Both the position numbers and the translations under genes were made by a program. Shown here one piece after another: positions 1 through 7,966 of a stretch of DNA of 26,831 nt. How positions within the stretch are numbered: position 1 is the first letter of the stretch; the number at the start of each line of letters is the position of its first letter. Source of the DNA: Chrysochromulina parva (lineage: Eukaryota; Haptophyta; Prymnesiales; Chrysochromulinaceae); contig PJAB01000432.1 of assembly GCA_002887195.1 (NCBI GenBank), forward strand, positions 1-26,831, in the 5' to 3' direction. The notes beneath the pieces were generated by a model. That model made no database searches, was not told the DNA's origin, and was given only the letters and a program-made list of their open reading frames with translations.

Positions 1-1
1 C

Positions 2-871
2 AAGCTGAGCGCGACCGCGTCGAAGCTAGCCGAGCCGGCCGAGGCGGCCGAGGCGGAGGCAGCGGCAGAGGAGGCGGGGGCGGACCAGAAGGCGGCCAAG
101 AAGGCAGCCGTCAAGAAGGCGGGCGCCGTGGCGGGCGCTACGGCCGAGGGTGAGATGGGCGAGGCGCTCACGGCGGCGCTCGTCGAGGATTGCGGTGAGT
201 GTACCAACTGCCTCGACAAGCGCAAGTTCGGGGGGCCTGGCCTCAAGAAGCAAAAATGCAAGGAGCCAGTGCCTGCGGGGACGCGCGCCGCCGCCGCCGC
301 CGCCGCCGCCGTCGCACTCGAGGCTAGGGCATGTGCAGCAGAGCCTAGGCAAGTCAAGTCAAGGCAAGGCAAGTCAAGTCAAGGCAAGGCATGTGCAGCG
401 GAACCTAAGCGGGAGCCTTCCTTATTAGGAGAGCCGAAGCGCGAGCCTTCCTTATTTGGAGAGCCGAAGCGCGAGCCGAAGTGCGCGCCACAGGTTGTCG
501 TGGAGGCGTCTGACGCCGTCGCCGTGTGCAGCGCCGAGGCTGATGACGCTGGTCAGGGAAAGATGTCGAGCGCCGACCTGTCAAATATGGACATCGGCTC
601 CGTGTCGAGCTATGGTCTGACTAATATGGACATCTGCGCCGTTTCGAGCGCCGAGGCTGATGCTGCGGCCGCCAACCGTTCATCACGGCGCAACCCAAAA
701 TTAGTGGTTGGCGCCGTATCGATCACAGCGGGCACGCCTTCGCCGGCTCCGGCGGACGGCTGTGGTAGGACCGAGGCGGTGTTCAGTCAGAGGCACCCGA
801 TACGGCGGCCGAGAGAGCTCGCTGGCCTTCAGGACTGGATCCCCTCGGGTAAGAACTGGATGCCGCCCTGA
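2..871 (+). CDS. CXXC-type zinc-finger protein with internal repeats (5' partial)
   Basis: The frame is open from base 2, so the N-terminus lies off the left edge; the stop is TGA at 869-871. The start of the visible part is Ala/Glu/Lys-rich. Near bases 188-265 it encodes CGECTNC followed by DKRKFGGPGLKKQKC, which matches the second half of the CXXC zinc finger that binds unmethylated CpG in DNMT1, MLL and related chromatin proteins. The first Cys cluster of the animal domain is not present, a half-type arrangement that I believe also occurs in algae. Downstream are a poly-Ala run (GCC repeat near 287-311), a KSRQGKSSQGK-type repeat, three tandem copies of EPKREPSL-like decapeptides (401-478) and two copies of a 13-residue NMDI repeat (about 578-655). 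The zinc finger is convincing. The rest is low complexity, and in GC-rich DNA an open frame alone is weak support, so the true 3' end could differ or be spliced. A chromatin or DNA-binding role is inferred from the domain only. Confidence 0.6.
   Translation, partial: KLSATASKLAEPAEAAEAEAAAEEAGADQKAAKKAAVKKAGAVAGATAEGEMGEALTAALVEDCGECTNCLDKRKFGGPGLKKQKCKEPVPAGTRAAAAAAAAVALEARACAAEPRQVKSRQGKSSQGKACAAEPKREPSLLGEPKREPSLFGEPKREPKCAPQVVVEASDAVAVCSAEADDAGQGKMSSADLSNMDIGSVSSYGLTNMDICAVSSAEADAAAANRSSRRNPKLVVGAVSITAGTPSPAPADGCGRTEAVFSQRHPIRRPRELAGLQDWIPSGKNWMPP
401..478 (+). repeat. 30-bp in-frame tandem repeat
   Basis: A 30-bp unit is repeated about 2.6 times without phase loss (401-430, 431-460, 461-478). 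Each copy encodes EPKREPSL plus two residues. The length is a multiple of three, so the reading frame of the CXXC protein is kept. A related, shorter repeat of AAGTCAAGTC/AAGGCAAGGC units lies just upstream at about 349-390. Confidence 0.85.
578..655 (+). repeat. 39-bp imperfect in-frame direct repeat
   Basis: AATATGGACATC occurs at 584-595 and again at 623-634, exactly 39 bp apart. The flanking codons also match, giving two 13-residue units (LSNMDIGSVSSYG and LTNMDICAVSSAE). The unit lies inside the CXXC-protein frame and keeps it. Confidence 0.7.
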
Positions 872-1067
872 GGAGGCTCCTCTCAAGGTAATACAAATTG
901 ATCCACTCAGTTAATACCGCAGCATTCGTACGTTTCACTTCGCGTGACTGGTTCGTCTCCAACTTACCATTCCGAATTCGTCATTCCAGCCGGGCTCCGC
1001 TCGTCATCACACATCAGACGGGCGGCCGCCAGGACAGGCACTTGAAGGTCCATTGCGCAGTGCACCC

Positions 1068-2084
1068 ATGTCGGCCGAGCAGCTCAGCCGCGCTCCCTAC
1101 CCGGTCGGCGACGGTATACACACAGCCGCCGACGGTGTACCCACGGCCGCCGACAAGCCATCGGTAGGACGCGGCGTTGAGCGCCGGCCTTCGTCTGAGG
1201 GCCCGGAGAGCGTCTTCCGCATGCTCAAGGACATTGGCTTCACACTCCACGTAGGGCCGACGATGGCGCTGTGTATTCCCTTCTTTGTCTTTTTCTCGGT
1301 GCTCGCTGGCTTCATCGAGTACTACGTTCTCTCCACAACTGCACACTTCGCCATCTTCATTGTCGGCTCATACATGGTCTTCTCCTCCTACTTTGTCGCC
1401 AACTACTTCATGTGCAACAACTCGAAGTCGTACAACGAAATCCCGGACGACAAACGCTTTTATGTGCTTTCCAACCTGATCAAGTCGGCCGTGCTTCTCG
1501 CCTACTGCCCTCTCGCCGCGCGCACGCTCTACCACGCACTGGTGTACGACGAGTGGAGCACACCCAGGATACGGCAACTCGGCGTGCTGTACGCCATCCC
1601 CGACTTTGTGTCCATGCTGCTTGTACATCGGATGGCGCTCTCGACCAAAATCCACCACTTGTGCGTCGTCGTCTTCATGGTGGTCAACCTCTTCTCAACG
1701 TACGAGGAGGAGACGGTAGGTCGTGCTCTCGTCGTATACGCCATCTTCTCAACGTTTGCCTACCTGGTCAACATGCTGCTCGCGTCGCGCTTCCTGCCGG
1801 TGGCGCCCAAGACGTCTTTTTTGCTCTCGGTGCTCGCCTTCATCGTATACGCGGGCTGCCTCGGTGTCAACTGGACGTGGCAGCTCGCCTTTTGCGGACG
1901 CCTCGGCGCGACAAAGCCGAGCTTCGGGCTCGTGGTCTACATCGCCCTCATCACGCTCATCGTGTACGACGACTGCATCCTGGTCAAGTGGCTGTGGCGC
2001 AACATCTTCCGCCAGGCGAGCCTCGTACGCGCCGCGGACGCCGAGGACGCCAAGAAGAGCGAGGGCAAGGCGAAGGCCACGTAG
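1068..2084 (+). CDS. multi-pass TLC-domain-like membrane protein
   Basis: The predicted protein is 338 aa from ATG 1068; an in-frame TTG at 1053 is less likely. The first ~65 residues are polar, followed by about six to seven hydrophobic helices and a short basic tail rich in Lys and Ala. The segment PDFVSMLLVHRMALSTKIHH, then a strongly hydrophobic helix, resembles the core of TLC (TRAM/LAG1/CLN8) proteins such as the TLCD4/TMEM56 group: an Asp-Phe pair, a basic-rich link and a His-His pair at the start of a helix. TLC proteins sit in the ER or other internal membranes; some are ceramide synthases, others act in lipid sensing or membrane composition. The LAG1 motif of ceramide synthases was not seen, so no enzymatic activity is claimed. 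The gene lies 196 bp after the CXXC gene on the same strand and converges with smpB. Confidence 0.72.
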   Translation: MSAEQLSRAPYPVGDGIHTAADGVPTAADKPSVGRGVERRPSSEGPESVFRMLKDIGFTLHVGPTMALCIPFFVFFSVLAGFIEYYVLSTTAHFAIFIVGSYMVFSSYFVANYFMCNNSKSYNEIPDDKRFYVLSNLIKSAVLLAYCPLAARTLYHALVYDEWSTPRIRQLGVLYAIPDFVSMLLVHRMALSTKIHHLCVVVFMVVNLFSTYEEETVGRALVVYAIFSTFAYLVNMLLASRFLPVAPKTSFLLSVLAFIVYAGCLGVNWTWQLAFCGRLGATKPSFGLVVYIALITLIVYDDCILVKWLWRNIFRQASLVRAADAEDAKKSEGKAKAT

Positions 2085-2795
2085 GAGGGGACGGAGATCG
2101 AGATGGCATGAAGATGGCATGGTGAAATCTAGCGACATGCGTTACACGGAGATGCGCCGACTGAGAGGCATGGTAGAGGCATCATAGAGAGATGGCATGA
2201 GAGAGGGAGAGAGAACATCCCTCACTGTACTGCTCAGGTACATGTACTGCTGCGCCAGCTAATGCCAGTGACCCGGTCGCGCGTAGCGGCGCATCCAACC
2301 ATCCATGCGTGTCGTCCCTCGTCCGACAGAGAGCTGCGTCGCCGTCGGCATGCGGTGTTCACCCCCCTGCGTGAGTGCGTTTCCACGGTCCGCCGGGCGC
2401 TAGTCTCGCTCTCGCCCTTTCAGAGATGCGCGTGATTCCCGGCGAAATCGCGTCGCAGTGCACGACTCACACGAAGGTCACGTCCGCCGGCCCTCTTGTA
2501 GACGCCTCTACAGGCGCTCACGACCCGCGCCCGCCCGCCGGACGGGAGCTCGTAGGGCCGCGCGCGGCCCCGGGCCGGTCGCGGCCCGCGGCCGCGCGAC
2601 GGGGCGTCCGTCGCGTGTGTGGAGGATAAGTGTGGGAATATAGTGGGAAAATCAGAGCGTAATAACACATAGGTCGTTTGTTCCTGGCATATACTTCTAT
2701 CGTATTACGTTTCGGGGCGCGAAGTTCTTCAGGGCGTCTCACAAACTCAGTGTGACACTCGAGAACCGCTGAACAAGACAATCATGGGGACGCTC
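2085..2795. other. intergenic region between convergent genes
   Basis: This is 711 bp between the 3' ends of the TLC-like gene and smpB. I see no convincing coding sequence. It holds repeated GATGGCATG-type words (2102-2200) and a very GC-rich block (about 2521-2610) with nested perfect palindromes (2555-2570 and 2587-2596), then a drop to AT-richer DNA (2630-2720) that probably belongs to the 3' untranslated region of smpB. Confidence 0.6.
2555..2570. repeat. GC palindrome cluster
   Basis: GGGCCGCGCGCGGCCC is a perfect 16-bp palindrome. Fifteen bases later CGCGGCCGCG (2587-2596) is another. The block is almost pure G+C and could form a hairpin between the two convergent transcription units. 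No function is known. Confidence 0.6.
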
Positions 2796-3506
2796 TCAGC
2801 CAAAGATCTTGATCTGGCGACTCGTATCTCGGTCAATGTCCCGTCGTTTCAGGTCTTCGCGCTTGTCCTGCAGCTTCTTGCCCCGCGCGAGGCCGATGGA
2901 GACCTTGAGGAATGATTTCTCGTTGAAGTATGCCGAGAGCGGCACCAGCGTGAGCCCCTTTTGATCGACAGCCTCAGCAAGCTTAGCAATCTCGCGCTTG
3001 TGCAGGAGCAGCCGTCGTGGGCGGATCTCGTCGTGCTGGAAGAAGCTGCCGGCGGTGGCGTGTCGTGCAATGTTAACATTGTACAGCCAGCACTCGCCGT
3101 CCTTGATCCGGCAGTATCCGTCGCGTAGCTGGCACTTGCCAGCACGGCACGACTTGACCTCGGTGCCAACGAGCGAGATGCCCGCCTCAAAGTCCTCAAG
3201 AATTTCGTAGTTGCGGCGTGCAAGCTTGTTGTTGGATATAATGCGTGTCGAGCGGGCCGTCGCGGTGGCTAGTGCCTCAGCGCCGTTCAGCTTCCACGTG
3301 TACAGCAGCAGCAGAGACAGCAGTGGCAGTCTTTGGCCATGCGGGCGCGCCACTTGTCCTGTCCAAGACTCGCGAGCAGATGCTGTATTTCCTGTGGAAT
3401 GGTCAAGGGTGCTGCTGCTGCTTCTGCTACGACTGCGGCTGTGGCTGCTCGAGGCGTGCCCGAGCGCGCGCGCCGCATAGAGGACGCTTTCTCCATCCAT
3501 ATTCAT
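2796..3506 (-). CDS. smpB: SsrA (tmRNA)-binding protein SmpB, probably plastid-targeted
   Basis: SmpB binds tmRNA and delivers it to stalled bacterial-type ribosomes for trans-translation. The ORF gives 236 aa from ATG 3506; the frame stays open to a TTG at 3557. Residues about 88-236 align with the whole bacterial protein (~150-160 aa): NNKLARRNYEILEDFEAGI, the core GTEVKSCRAGKCQLRDGYC, LLHKREIAKL, GLTLVPLSAYF, and the basic tail KREDLKRRDIDRD that enters the decoding centre. The first ~87 residues are Ser/Arg-rich with a hydrophobic core LPLLSLLLLYTW at about 60-71, followed by AEALATATARST. This looks like a signal peptide plus transit peptide for a complex plastid, but the core sits unusually far from the start, so an unrecognised intron or later start is possible. 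Nuclear SmpB serving a plastid tmRNA is known in red-lineage algae. The AP2-like gene ends 100 bp upstream on the same strand. Confidence 0.92.
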   Translation of the reverse strand: MNMDGESVLYAARALGHASSSHSRSRSRSSSSTLDHSTGNTASARESWTGQVARPHGQRLPLLSLLLLYTWKLNGAEALATATARSTRIISNNKLARRNYEILEDFEAGISLVGTEVKSCRAGKCQLRDGYCRIKDGECWLYNVNIARHATAGSFFQHDEIRPRRLLLHKREIAKLAEAVDQKGLTLVPLSAYFNEKSFLKVSIGLARGKKLQDKREDLKRRDIDRDTSRQIKIFG

Positions 3507-3606
3507 AGCAAAACGCTGTGAACAATTCTGAATCCAGAGAGACGCCCTGACTCCCAAAGTCGCGTTGTTTCCGAGACAGATCCGCCGGCTTTATGTGAAT
3601 GTATTC

Positions 3607-4295
3607 TCAAAACGAAACCTCCGCACGAAACCCGTCGACTGGCTTGACGACCGCTTGGTAAGTGACGCGCCCGATCATGCCCAGTATCACATTCTCGTCA
3701 TCGGTCACAATGCCAACACGATGTGAAAAGTGCGGTTGGAGTTTCGTCAACTCGGCTTCACCGGCAAGTTTTCAACTCGCCCATCGCCATCGCACCGCGT
3801 GTGTGGTGCAACGTATTGTTTATCTTTTGTGAGGCGCAACTAGCGCTTCACACCGGCACGCGCCATTCACTCAGTGCGCTGCGCCTTCGAACGGCGCCCG
3901 CTGTGGGGGGCGGTCGCCATGCTCTCATCAGGTAGTTTAAACGGCTCGAACTCACCTCTGGCTGCCGCCGCCGCCTTTGCCATCAGCGCCCTTGTCGCCG
4001 CCATCGCCGCCGCCGCCGCCGCCACCGCCGCCGCCACCGCCGACCGCTCGGGTCCAAGGTGCCGCGCGTAATGCAACGCCGCCTCGTGGTCCGTGGCAAA
4101 ATAGCCAAGGTGATTTATCTTGCCATTCTTGCAGATCGTCGCCCTGTACTGGCCACCTCTGTACAGCGAGGAGGCCAAGCGCCGTGCCGGGCGCGATCGG
4201 CGAGGAGACCAACTTCGAGAAGACGCACTCGCCTCCGCGCCTCTGTCGGCTGCGTGGCGAATGCCATCCTCGACGCCGGTCACATGGGCAGTCAT
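3607..4295 (-). CDS. AP2-like-domain protein (two-exon model)
   Basis: The model is exon 1 4295-3956, intron 3955-3756, exon 2 3755-3607 (stop TGA 3609-3607). Exon 1 encodes SLYRGGQYRATICKNGKINH followed by LGYFATDHEAALHYARHLGP (about 4172-4053). This matches the short AP2-like repeat of algal proteins: YRG, an aromatic-R-A-x-I strand, GK-xx-LGYF and a terminal EAAxxYAR helix. An Ala-rich helix follows, then a consensus donor GTGAGT (3955-3950). The ORF runs on unspliced to 3867, but splicing to the AG at 3757-3756 keeps phase and adds about 50 well-mixed residues ending DGFRAEVSF. The start is uncertain: ATG 4295 would overlap the first 35 bp of the opposite-strand PP2C gene, and a further upstream exon may exist. 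The acceptor lacks a strong pyrimidine tract. AP2 domains bind DNA; a transcription-factor role is inference. The domain call is fairly secure, the gene model less so. Confidence 0.5.
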
Positions 4296-5310
4296 CGGCG
4301 GAATAGGGTTCCTTGTCGCGCGCCACTTTGAGCTCTCGCCGAGCGTGGTGATGCTGCTCACGCTCTTCGCAGTCCTGCTGTTCGGCAGCAAGCGACCAGC
4401 CGGTGCTGCCGAGCACTTTACGCCTGTCTTCGTCTCGAGCGTGGTAGCTGGGCTGCAAGCTGGCGTCGCGTCCATCCAGGGCCGGCGCCAGTACATGGAG
4501 GACATACATCAGACCATCGCGTTCAACGCTCACGAGCAGCCCAATGCCGCCCGTGTGGGGCTCACACACTTCTTTGCCGTCTACGACGGCCATGGCGGCA
4601 AGCGCGCAGCGGCCTGGGCGCAGCAGCACCTGGTGTCCAACCTGCTGCGCGAGCTTGCTCAGGACGCCGCTCCGCCGCCGGGCGCGTCCTCCAAAGAGTG
4701 TGCAGAGTTCCTCGACAGTGCCGTCGTCGATGCCTTCCATAGGACCGACGCCGACTTCCTGCGGCACGCAGCATCGCGTGGCATCCCAGACGGGTCGACG
4801 GCCGTCACGTGCATGATCCAGTCGACGGAAACGCACGGCATGTCGACGCTCGGCAGCGCGCAGGTCGAGAGGCGGCTGCTCATCGCCAACCTGGGCGACT
4901 CGCGCTGCGTGATGGTCCGCACAGACGGCTCTGCGATCGCACTCTCGTCAGATCATAAGCCGAATCGGCCAGACGAGCGGGCGCGGGTGCAGGCGGCGGG
5001 CGGTTCGGTGATCTATGCAGGCTGCTGGCGCGTGCAGGGCGATCTCGCCGTCTCGCGTGCCTTTGGCGACGCTCACCTGAAACCGTACGGCGTCTCCGCC
5101 ACACCCGAGCTGTCGGCGGTCAGCCTCTCCCCGCGCGATTGCTATCTAGTGCTTGCCTCAGACGGGCTATGGGATGTGGTCGACGAGCAGCAGTGCGCGG
5201 CCTCGGTCCTGCGTGCCACTGACCCGCTGCGCGCTGCGCGATCCCTCTGCGACCTCGCGAGCAGCCGAGGCTCCATGGACAACATCACGGTGCTCGTCGT
5301 CGCGCTGTGA
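4261..5310 (+). CDS. membrane-anchored PP2C-family Ser/Thr protein phosphatase
   Basis: The protein is 349 aa from ATG 4261; the frame is open upstream, but that stretch is antisense to the AP2-like domain. Residues 7-23 and 26-42 form one or two hydrophobic segments, so the enzyme is probably membrane-anchored. The catalytic domain (about 65-349) has all the diagnostic PP2C (PPM) motifs in order: GRRQYMED, VYDGHGG, DGSTAV, ANLGDSRC, SDHKPNRPDE with RVQAAGG, WRVQGDLAVSRAFGD, LASDGLWDV and SMDNITV. The Asp residues that hold the two catalytic metal ions are therefore present and the enzyme should be active. PPM phosphatases dephosphorylate Ser/Thr in stress and Ca2+/kinase signalling; the substrate cannot be read from sequence. 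The gene is head to head with the AP2-like gene, so their 5' regions overlap or share regulatory DNA. Confidence 0.93.
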   Translation: MPSSTPVTWAVIGGIGFLVARHFELSPSVVMLLTLFAVLLFGSKRPAGAAEHFTPVFVSSVVAGLQAGVASIQGRRQYMEDIHQTIAFNAHEQPNAARVGLTHFFAVYDGHGGKRAAAWAQQHLVSNLLRELAQDAAPPPGASSKECAEFLDSAVVDAFHRTDADFLRHAASRGIPDGSTAVTCMIQSTETHGMSTLGSAQVERRLLIANLGDSRCVMVRTDGSAIALSSDHKPNRPDERARVQAAGGSVIYAGCWRVQGDLAVSRAFGDAHLKPYGVSATPELSAVSLSPRDCYLVLASDGLWDVVDEQQCAASVLRATDPLRAARSLCDLASSRGSMDNITVLVVAL

Positions 5311-6051
5311 ATAGAGCGGCTCTCGGGCCGCTCAGATGCCATATCCAAGCATGCAAGCAAGATGACATGCCCAAACGCCTTCAGCGACAGCCGCACACTT
5401 GTTGGAAGAAGATCTCAGTTGGTACCGTACCGTCACACTAATCTCTCCGCTCGACTTTTTTGTCGTACCGACTCTGTACCGACTGTACGTGTAACAAACC
5501 GATTACAAACCGAACCACGTACGCGGTAGCATAACAGACAACAGAGACTCAGCGGTGCGTCTGTCTCTGTCTCACCCCGATTGTGTGGTGTCCGCTCGCT
5601 CACATGTCAGGCCGTCACAGCGAATTTGTTGAAACCCACTCACCTGTGCCCAAAACTAACCCAAAACGCCTACTCGTGAGTCGGCCACCCCGATCGATGG
5701 TCTGTGAGGTGCGTCTTGCCTAGATGCAATTTAAAGGAAGAAACCATTTTCCGAAACGAACTGAGCCGTCGTTCCAGCAGGGATTCGGGCTGCCCGAATC
5801 CGCAGATTTTTTTTGAAAGGTGGTACACCCTGCAGCGAGACGACGGGAGGTCGAGAGTTTTTAGTTTTGTCGTGGGTTTTCCATGGGAGTTGGTTTCGGG
5901 CTGGGGAGTGTTAACGTGAACGGTTACATGTATCGGATAGTTTCAGTTTCGTGAAGACTTCGAAGAAGTGCCATTTGAATGATTCCTAGATCGGCGACCC
6001 CGCGTACTCGGCTCTCCCGAACGTGCCTGTCGTTGAAGTCGACCGGGAGGT
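5311..6051. other. intergenic / desaturase upstream region
   Basis: This is 741 bp between the PP2C stop and the desaturase ATG, both on the plus strand. No credible coding sequence is seen. The middle is AT-richer and has short direct repeats (GTACCGACT and ACAAACCGA, each twice, in 5460-5520) and one perfect inverted repeat (5781-5801) followed by eight T residues. The PP2C 3' UTR and the desaturase promoter and 5' UTR should be here. Confidence 0.55.
5781..5801. repeat. perfect 10-bp inverted repeat with 1-nt centre
   Basis: GGATTCGGGC and GCCCGAATCC flank a single T. It lies about 250 bp before the desaturase start codon and is followed by an oligo-T run at 5807-5814. It could be a symmetric protein-binding site in the promoter or a hairpin; nothing else supports either. 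Confidence 0.6.
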
Positions 6052-7329
6052 ATGGGCAAGGGTGGCAATGTTGGCAACGTTGACGGTGTGCAACGCGTCC
6101 TCTGGTACATTCATGGAAAGGCCTACGACCTCTCAACATGGCTGGACACGCACCCGGGCGGATCTTATCTACTCACAATCACGAAAGCGACGGAGGTGAC
6201 GGCGCTGTATGAGAGCTACCATGCGGCGTCGCTCAAGGAGACTTCGATCAAGGAAACACTCAAGAAGTTTGAGGTGCCTTGCGCGTCACCGCTGCAGCCA
6301 CCTCAAGACTGGAGTGCCGTTCCCATCTACGATGAGCTCAAGGAGACGGTGAAGTCCTACCGCCGGCTACACGGCATCAAGGCCACCAATTCCCCCATCA
6401 CGATCGCGTGGTATGCGATCATATTCGCGCTGCACTATACCGCATTTGCCGCGTGGGTCTTGGGTGTGGGCGGGCGGACTGGTGCATTCTTCTTCGGGCT
6501 CACCATCTGGCTGTGGGCAGCCGATATGCTGCACTCGGGTACGCACTACGCCATGACGTACGACCAAAGATTGGGGGAGTGGTTGGGATGGTTGGGCGGT
6601 GCCGTGTTCATCCTTCCGTCGGCGTGGGTCCGGCAGCACGTGATCGGTCACCACGTGCACACGAACGAGTTTGGGAAGGACCCCGATCTCTACATGTACT
6701 ACAAGGATGTCTTCAAGAAGAGACCGAATGCTATCTACTTTACTCCGTGGGTGGCCGAGATCTTCCCATCGTTTGTGGGCACGATCGAGCTGCTGCTCAA
6801 CTCGAAGTCTCTGCGCAACCAGTCGATGAGCTCAGCGAAGTCACCCTGGTCACCCGGCGAGTACAGTGGCGCCTGGTGCATGCTGCTCGGCCTGCTTAGC
6901 ACGATGGCGTACGTCGCGTCGCACTCGAGCGTCCTCCAGTCACTGACCCCCTTTTTCGTGGCGGGCGTACTCTTCTACATCTTCTCGCAGGTGAGCCACA
7001 TCAATGACGACTCGTTCGCCAAGCCTCCGTCCGGCGAGTGGGCCGCTATCCAGATCACGACCTCGCAAGGCGACTATAGGTACGATTCTGAGTTTTGGAA
7101 CAAGATGAGCATCGGCCTCAACAACCAGGCGCTGCATCACCTGTTCCCAACCATCCATCCGTGCCATTTCCCCGCCCTCGCGAAGCTGATGAAGCCCACC
7201 TTCCAGAAGCACGGGCTGCCCACGGTGGGCTGGTCGCAAACCATCGGCCAAGCGCTCGCCAAGCACTGGAGTCACATGAAGCTGCTCAAGCACGGCTTTG
7301 GCCGGCTCGTAAGCGAGGCGAGGCGTTGA
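6052..7329 (+). CDS. cytochrome b5-fusion (front-end) fatty-acid desaturase
   Basis: The single-exon gene encodes 425 aa from ATG 6052. Front-end desaturases insert a double bond between an existing one and the carboxyl end of an acyl chain during long-chain polyunsaturated fatty-acid synthesis in the ER, with electrons from the fused cytochrome b5. The b5 haem motif is HPGG in YDLSTWLDTHPGGSY near residues 25-40, with a second likely haem-ligand His in SYHAAS. The three di-iron histidine boxes are HSGTH, HVIGHH (then VHTN) and QALHH; Gln in place of the first His of box three is the hallmark of front-end enzymes. Hydrophobic helices lie between boxes one/two and three. The length fits the family (about 420-480 aa). 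Regiospecificity (delta-4, -5, -6 or -8, or sphingoid base) cannot be assigned from sequence alone. The last residues are basic, without a KDEL-type signal. Confidence 0.95.
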   Translation: MGKGGNVGNVDGVQRVLWYIHGKAYDLSTWLDTHPGGSYLLTITKATEVTALYESYHAASLKETSIKETLKKFEVPCASPLQPPQDWSAVPIYDELKETVKSYRRLHGIKATNSPITIAWYAIIFALHYTAFAAWVLGVGGRTGAFFFGLTIWLWAADMLHSGTHYAMTYDQRLGEWLGWLGGAVFILPSAWVRQHVIGHHVHTNEFGKDPDLYMYYKDVFKKRPNAIYFTPWVAEIFPSFVGTIELLLNSKSLRNQSMSSAKSPWSPGEYSGAWCMLLGLLSTMAYVASHSSVLQSLTPFFVAGVLFYIFSQVSHINDDSFAKPPSGEWAAIQITTSQGDYRYDSEFWNKMSIGLNNQALHHLFPTIHPCHFPALAKLMKPTFQKHGLPTVGWSQTIGQALAKHWSHMKLLKHGFGRLVSEARR

Positions 7330-7966
7330 ACCGTATTGGGCGCCCGGCTGGGAAAGCCAGGTGAGTGGCGTTCTTCTCAGAATGGGGACCGGTCGCCTTT
7401 CAGCCTTCTCTGTAAGTTGTACAAAAGGCGTTCACGGTCTTATCACGGTCCTAAAAATTATCGGTCCAGCACAGCCGACAGCCACGGAGCCACACGGCGC
7501 GACAGAGCAGGGCTGGCAGGTCGGCGCACGGCGCCACGGCCGACACGGCCCTGCCGAACCGTACGTATCGTGCGGTGACTCGACACTGTGCGGCGGGTTA
7601 CGTGTACGGTCTGTGCTATTGCTGCGGACCGGACAACCATCAACCTGAGCTCCTGAGGACACATCTTAGTTATACCGAACCATTTCACTTCCTTCAGTTC
7701 GTTCAACCGCACACATCTTAGTTATTGGATTATAAGAGCCGAACTCTCTCGAATGCACGCGCGGCGATGAAAGTAACGCCACGCTCAGCCTCGAGTCTCC
7801 GCTGCCGTCTTGTGACTGGTTGTGAAGCGCCTGTAGCAGGAGTTGTACCTTAGTACACTCTCAAATCTGCAGCACGACGTAAGTTTGTGCAGCTGTAGGC
7901 TCAATCCGCTGCGGCCGCAAGCAACCAGCAGCACCACGGCGCCGCTGCTGATTTCACTCTTCGCAC
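7330..7966. other. intergenic region between convergent genes
   Basis: This is 637 bp between the 3' ends of the desaturase (+) and the channel (-). No coding sequence is supported. It contains a 15-bp exact direct repeat ACACATCTTAGTTAT (7659-7673 and 7711-7725), 52 bp apart, in an AT-richer patch that may carry 3'-end processing signals. No canonical AATAAA was recognised. Confidence 0.55.
7659..7725. repeat. 15-bp direct repeat pair
   Basis: ACACATCTTAGTTAT is present at 7659-7673 and 7711-7725. The two copies are exact and lie in the 3' intergenic region of two convergent genes. Confidence 0.75.

Noticed and set aside
3656..3664. Plus-strand GGTAAGT as a splice donor
   Set aside because: No plus-strand exon is supported here; the same bases read sensibly as codons of the minus-strand AP2-like last exon.
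3952..4836. Long minus-strand frame with a poly-Gly run opposite the PP2C gene
   Set aside because: It is antisense to a well-supported PP2C domain; its Gly run is the reverse reading of the GCC repeat that encodes Ala in the AP2-like frame. No domain is recognisable.
5781..5814. Palindrome plus T run as a bacterial Rho-independent terminator
   Set aside because: All surrounding genes are eukaryotic, and the stem does not follow a stop codon; kept only as an inverted repeat.
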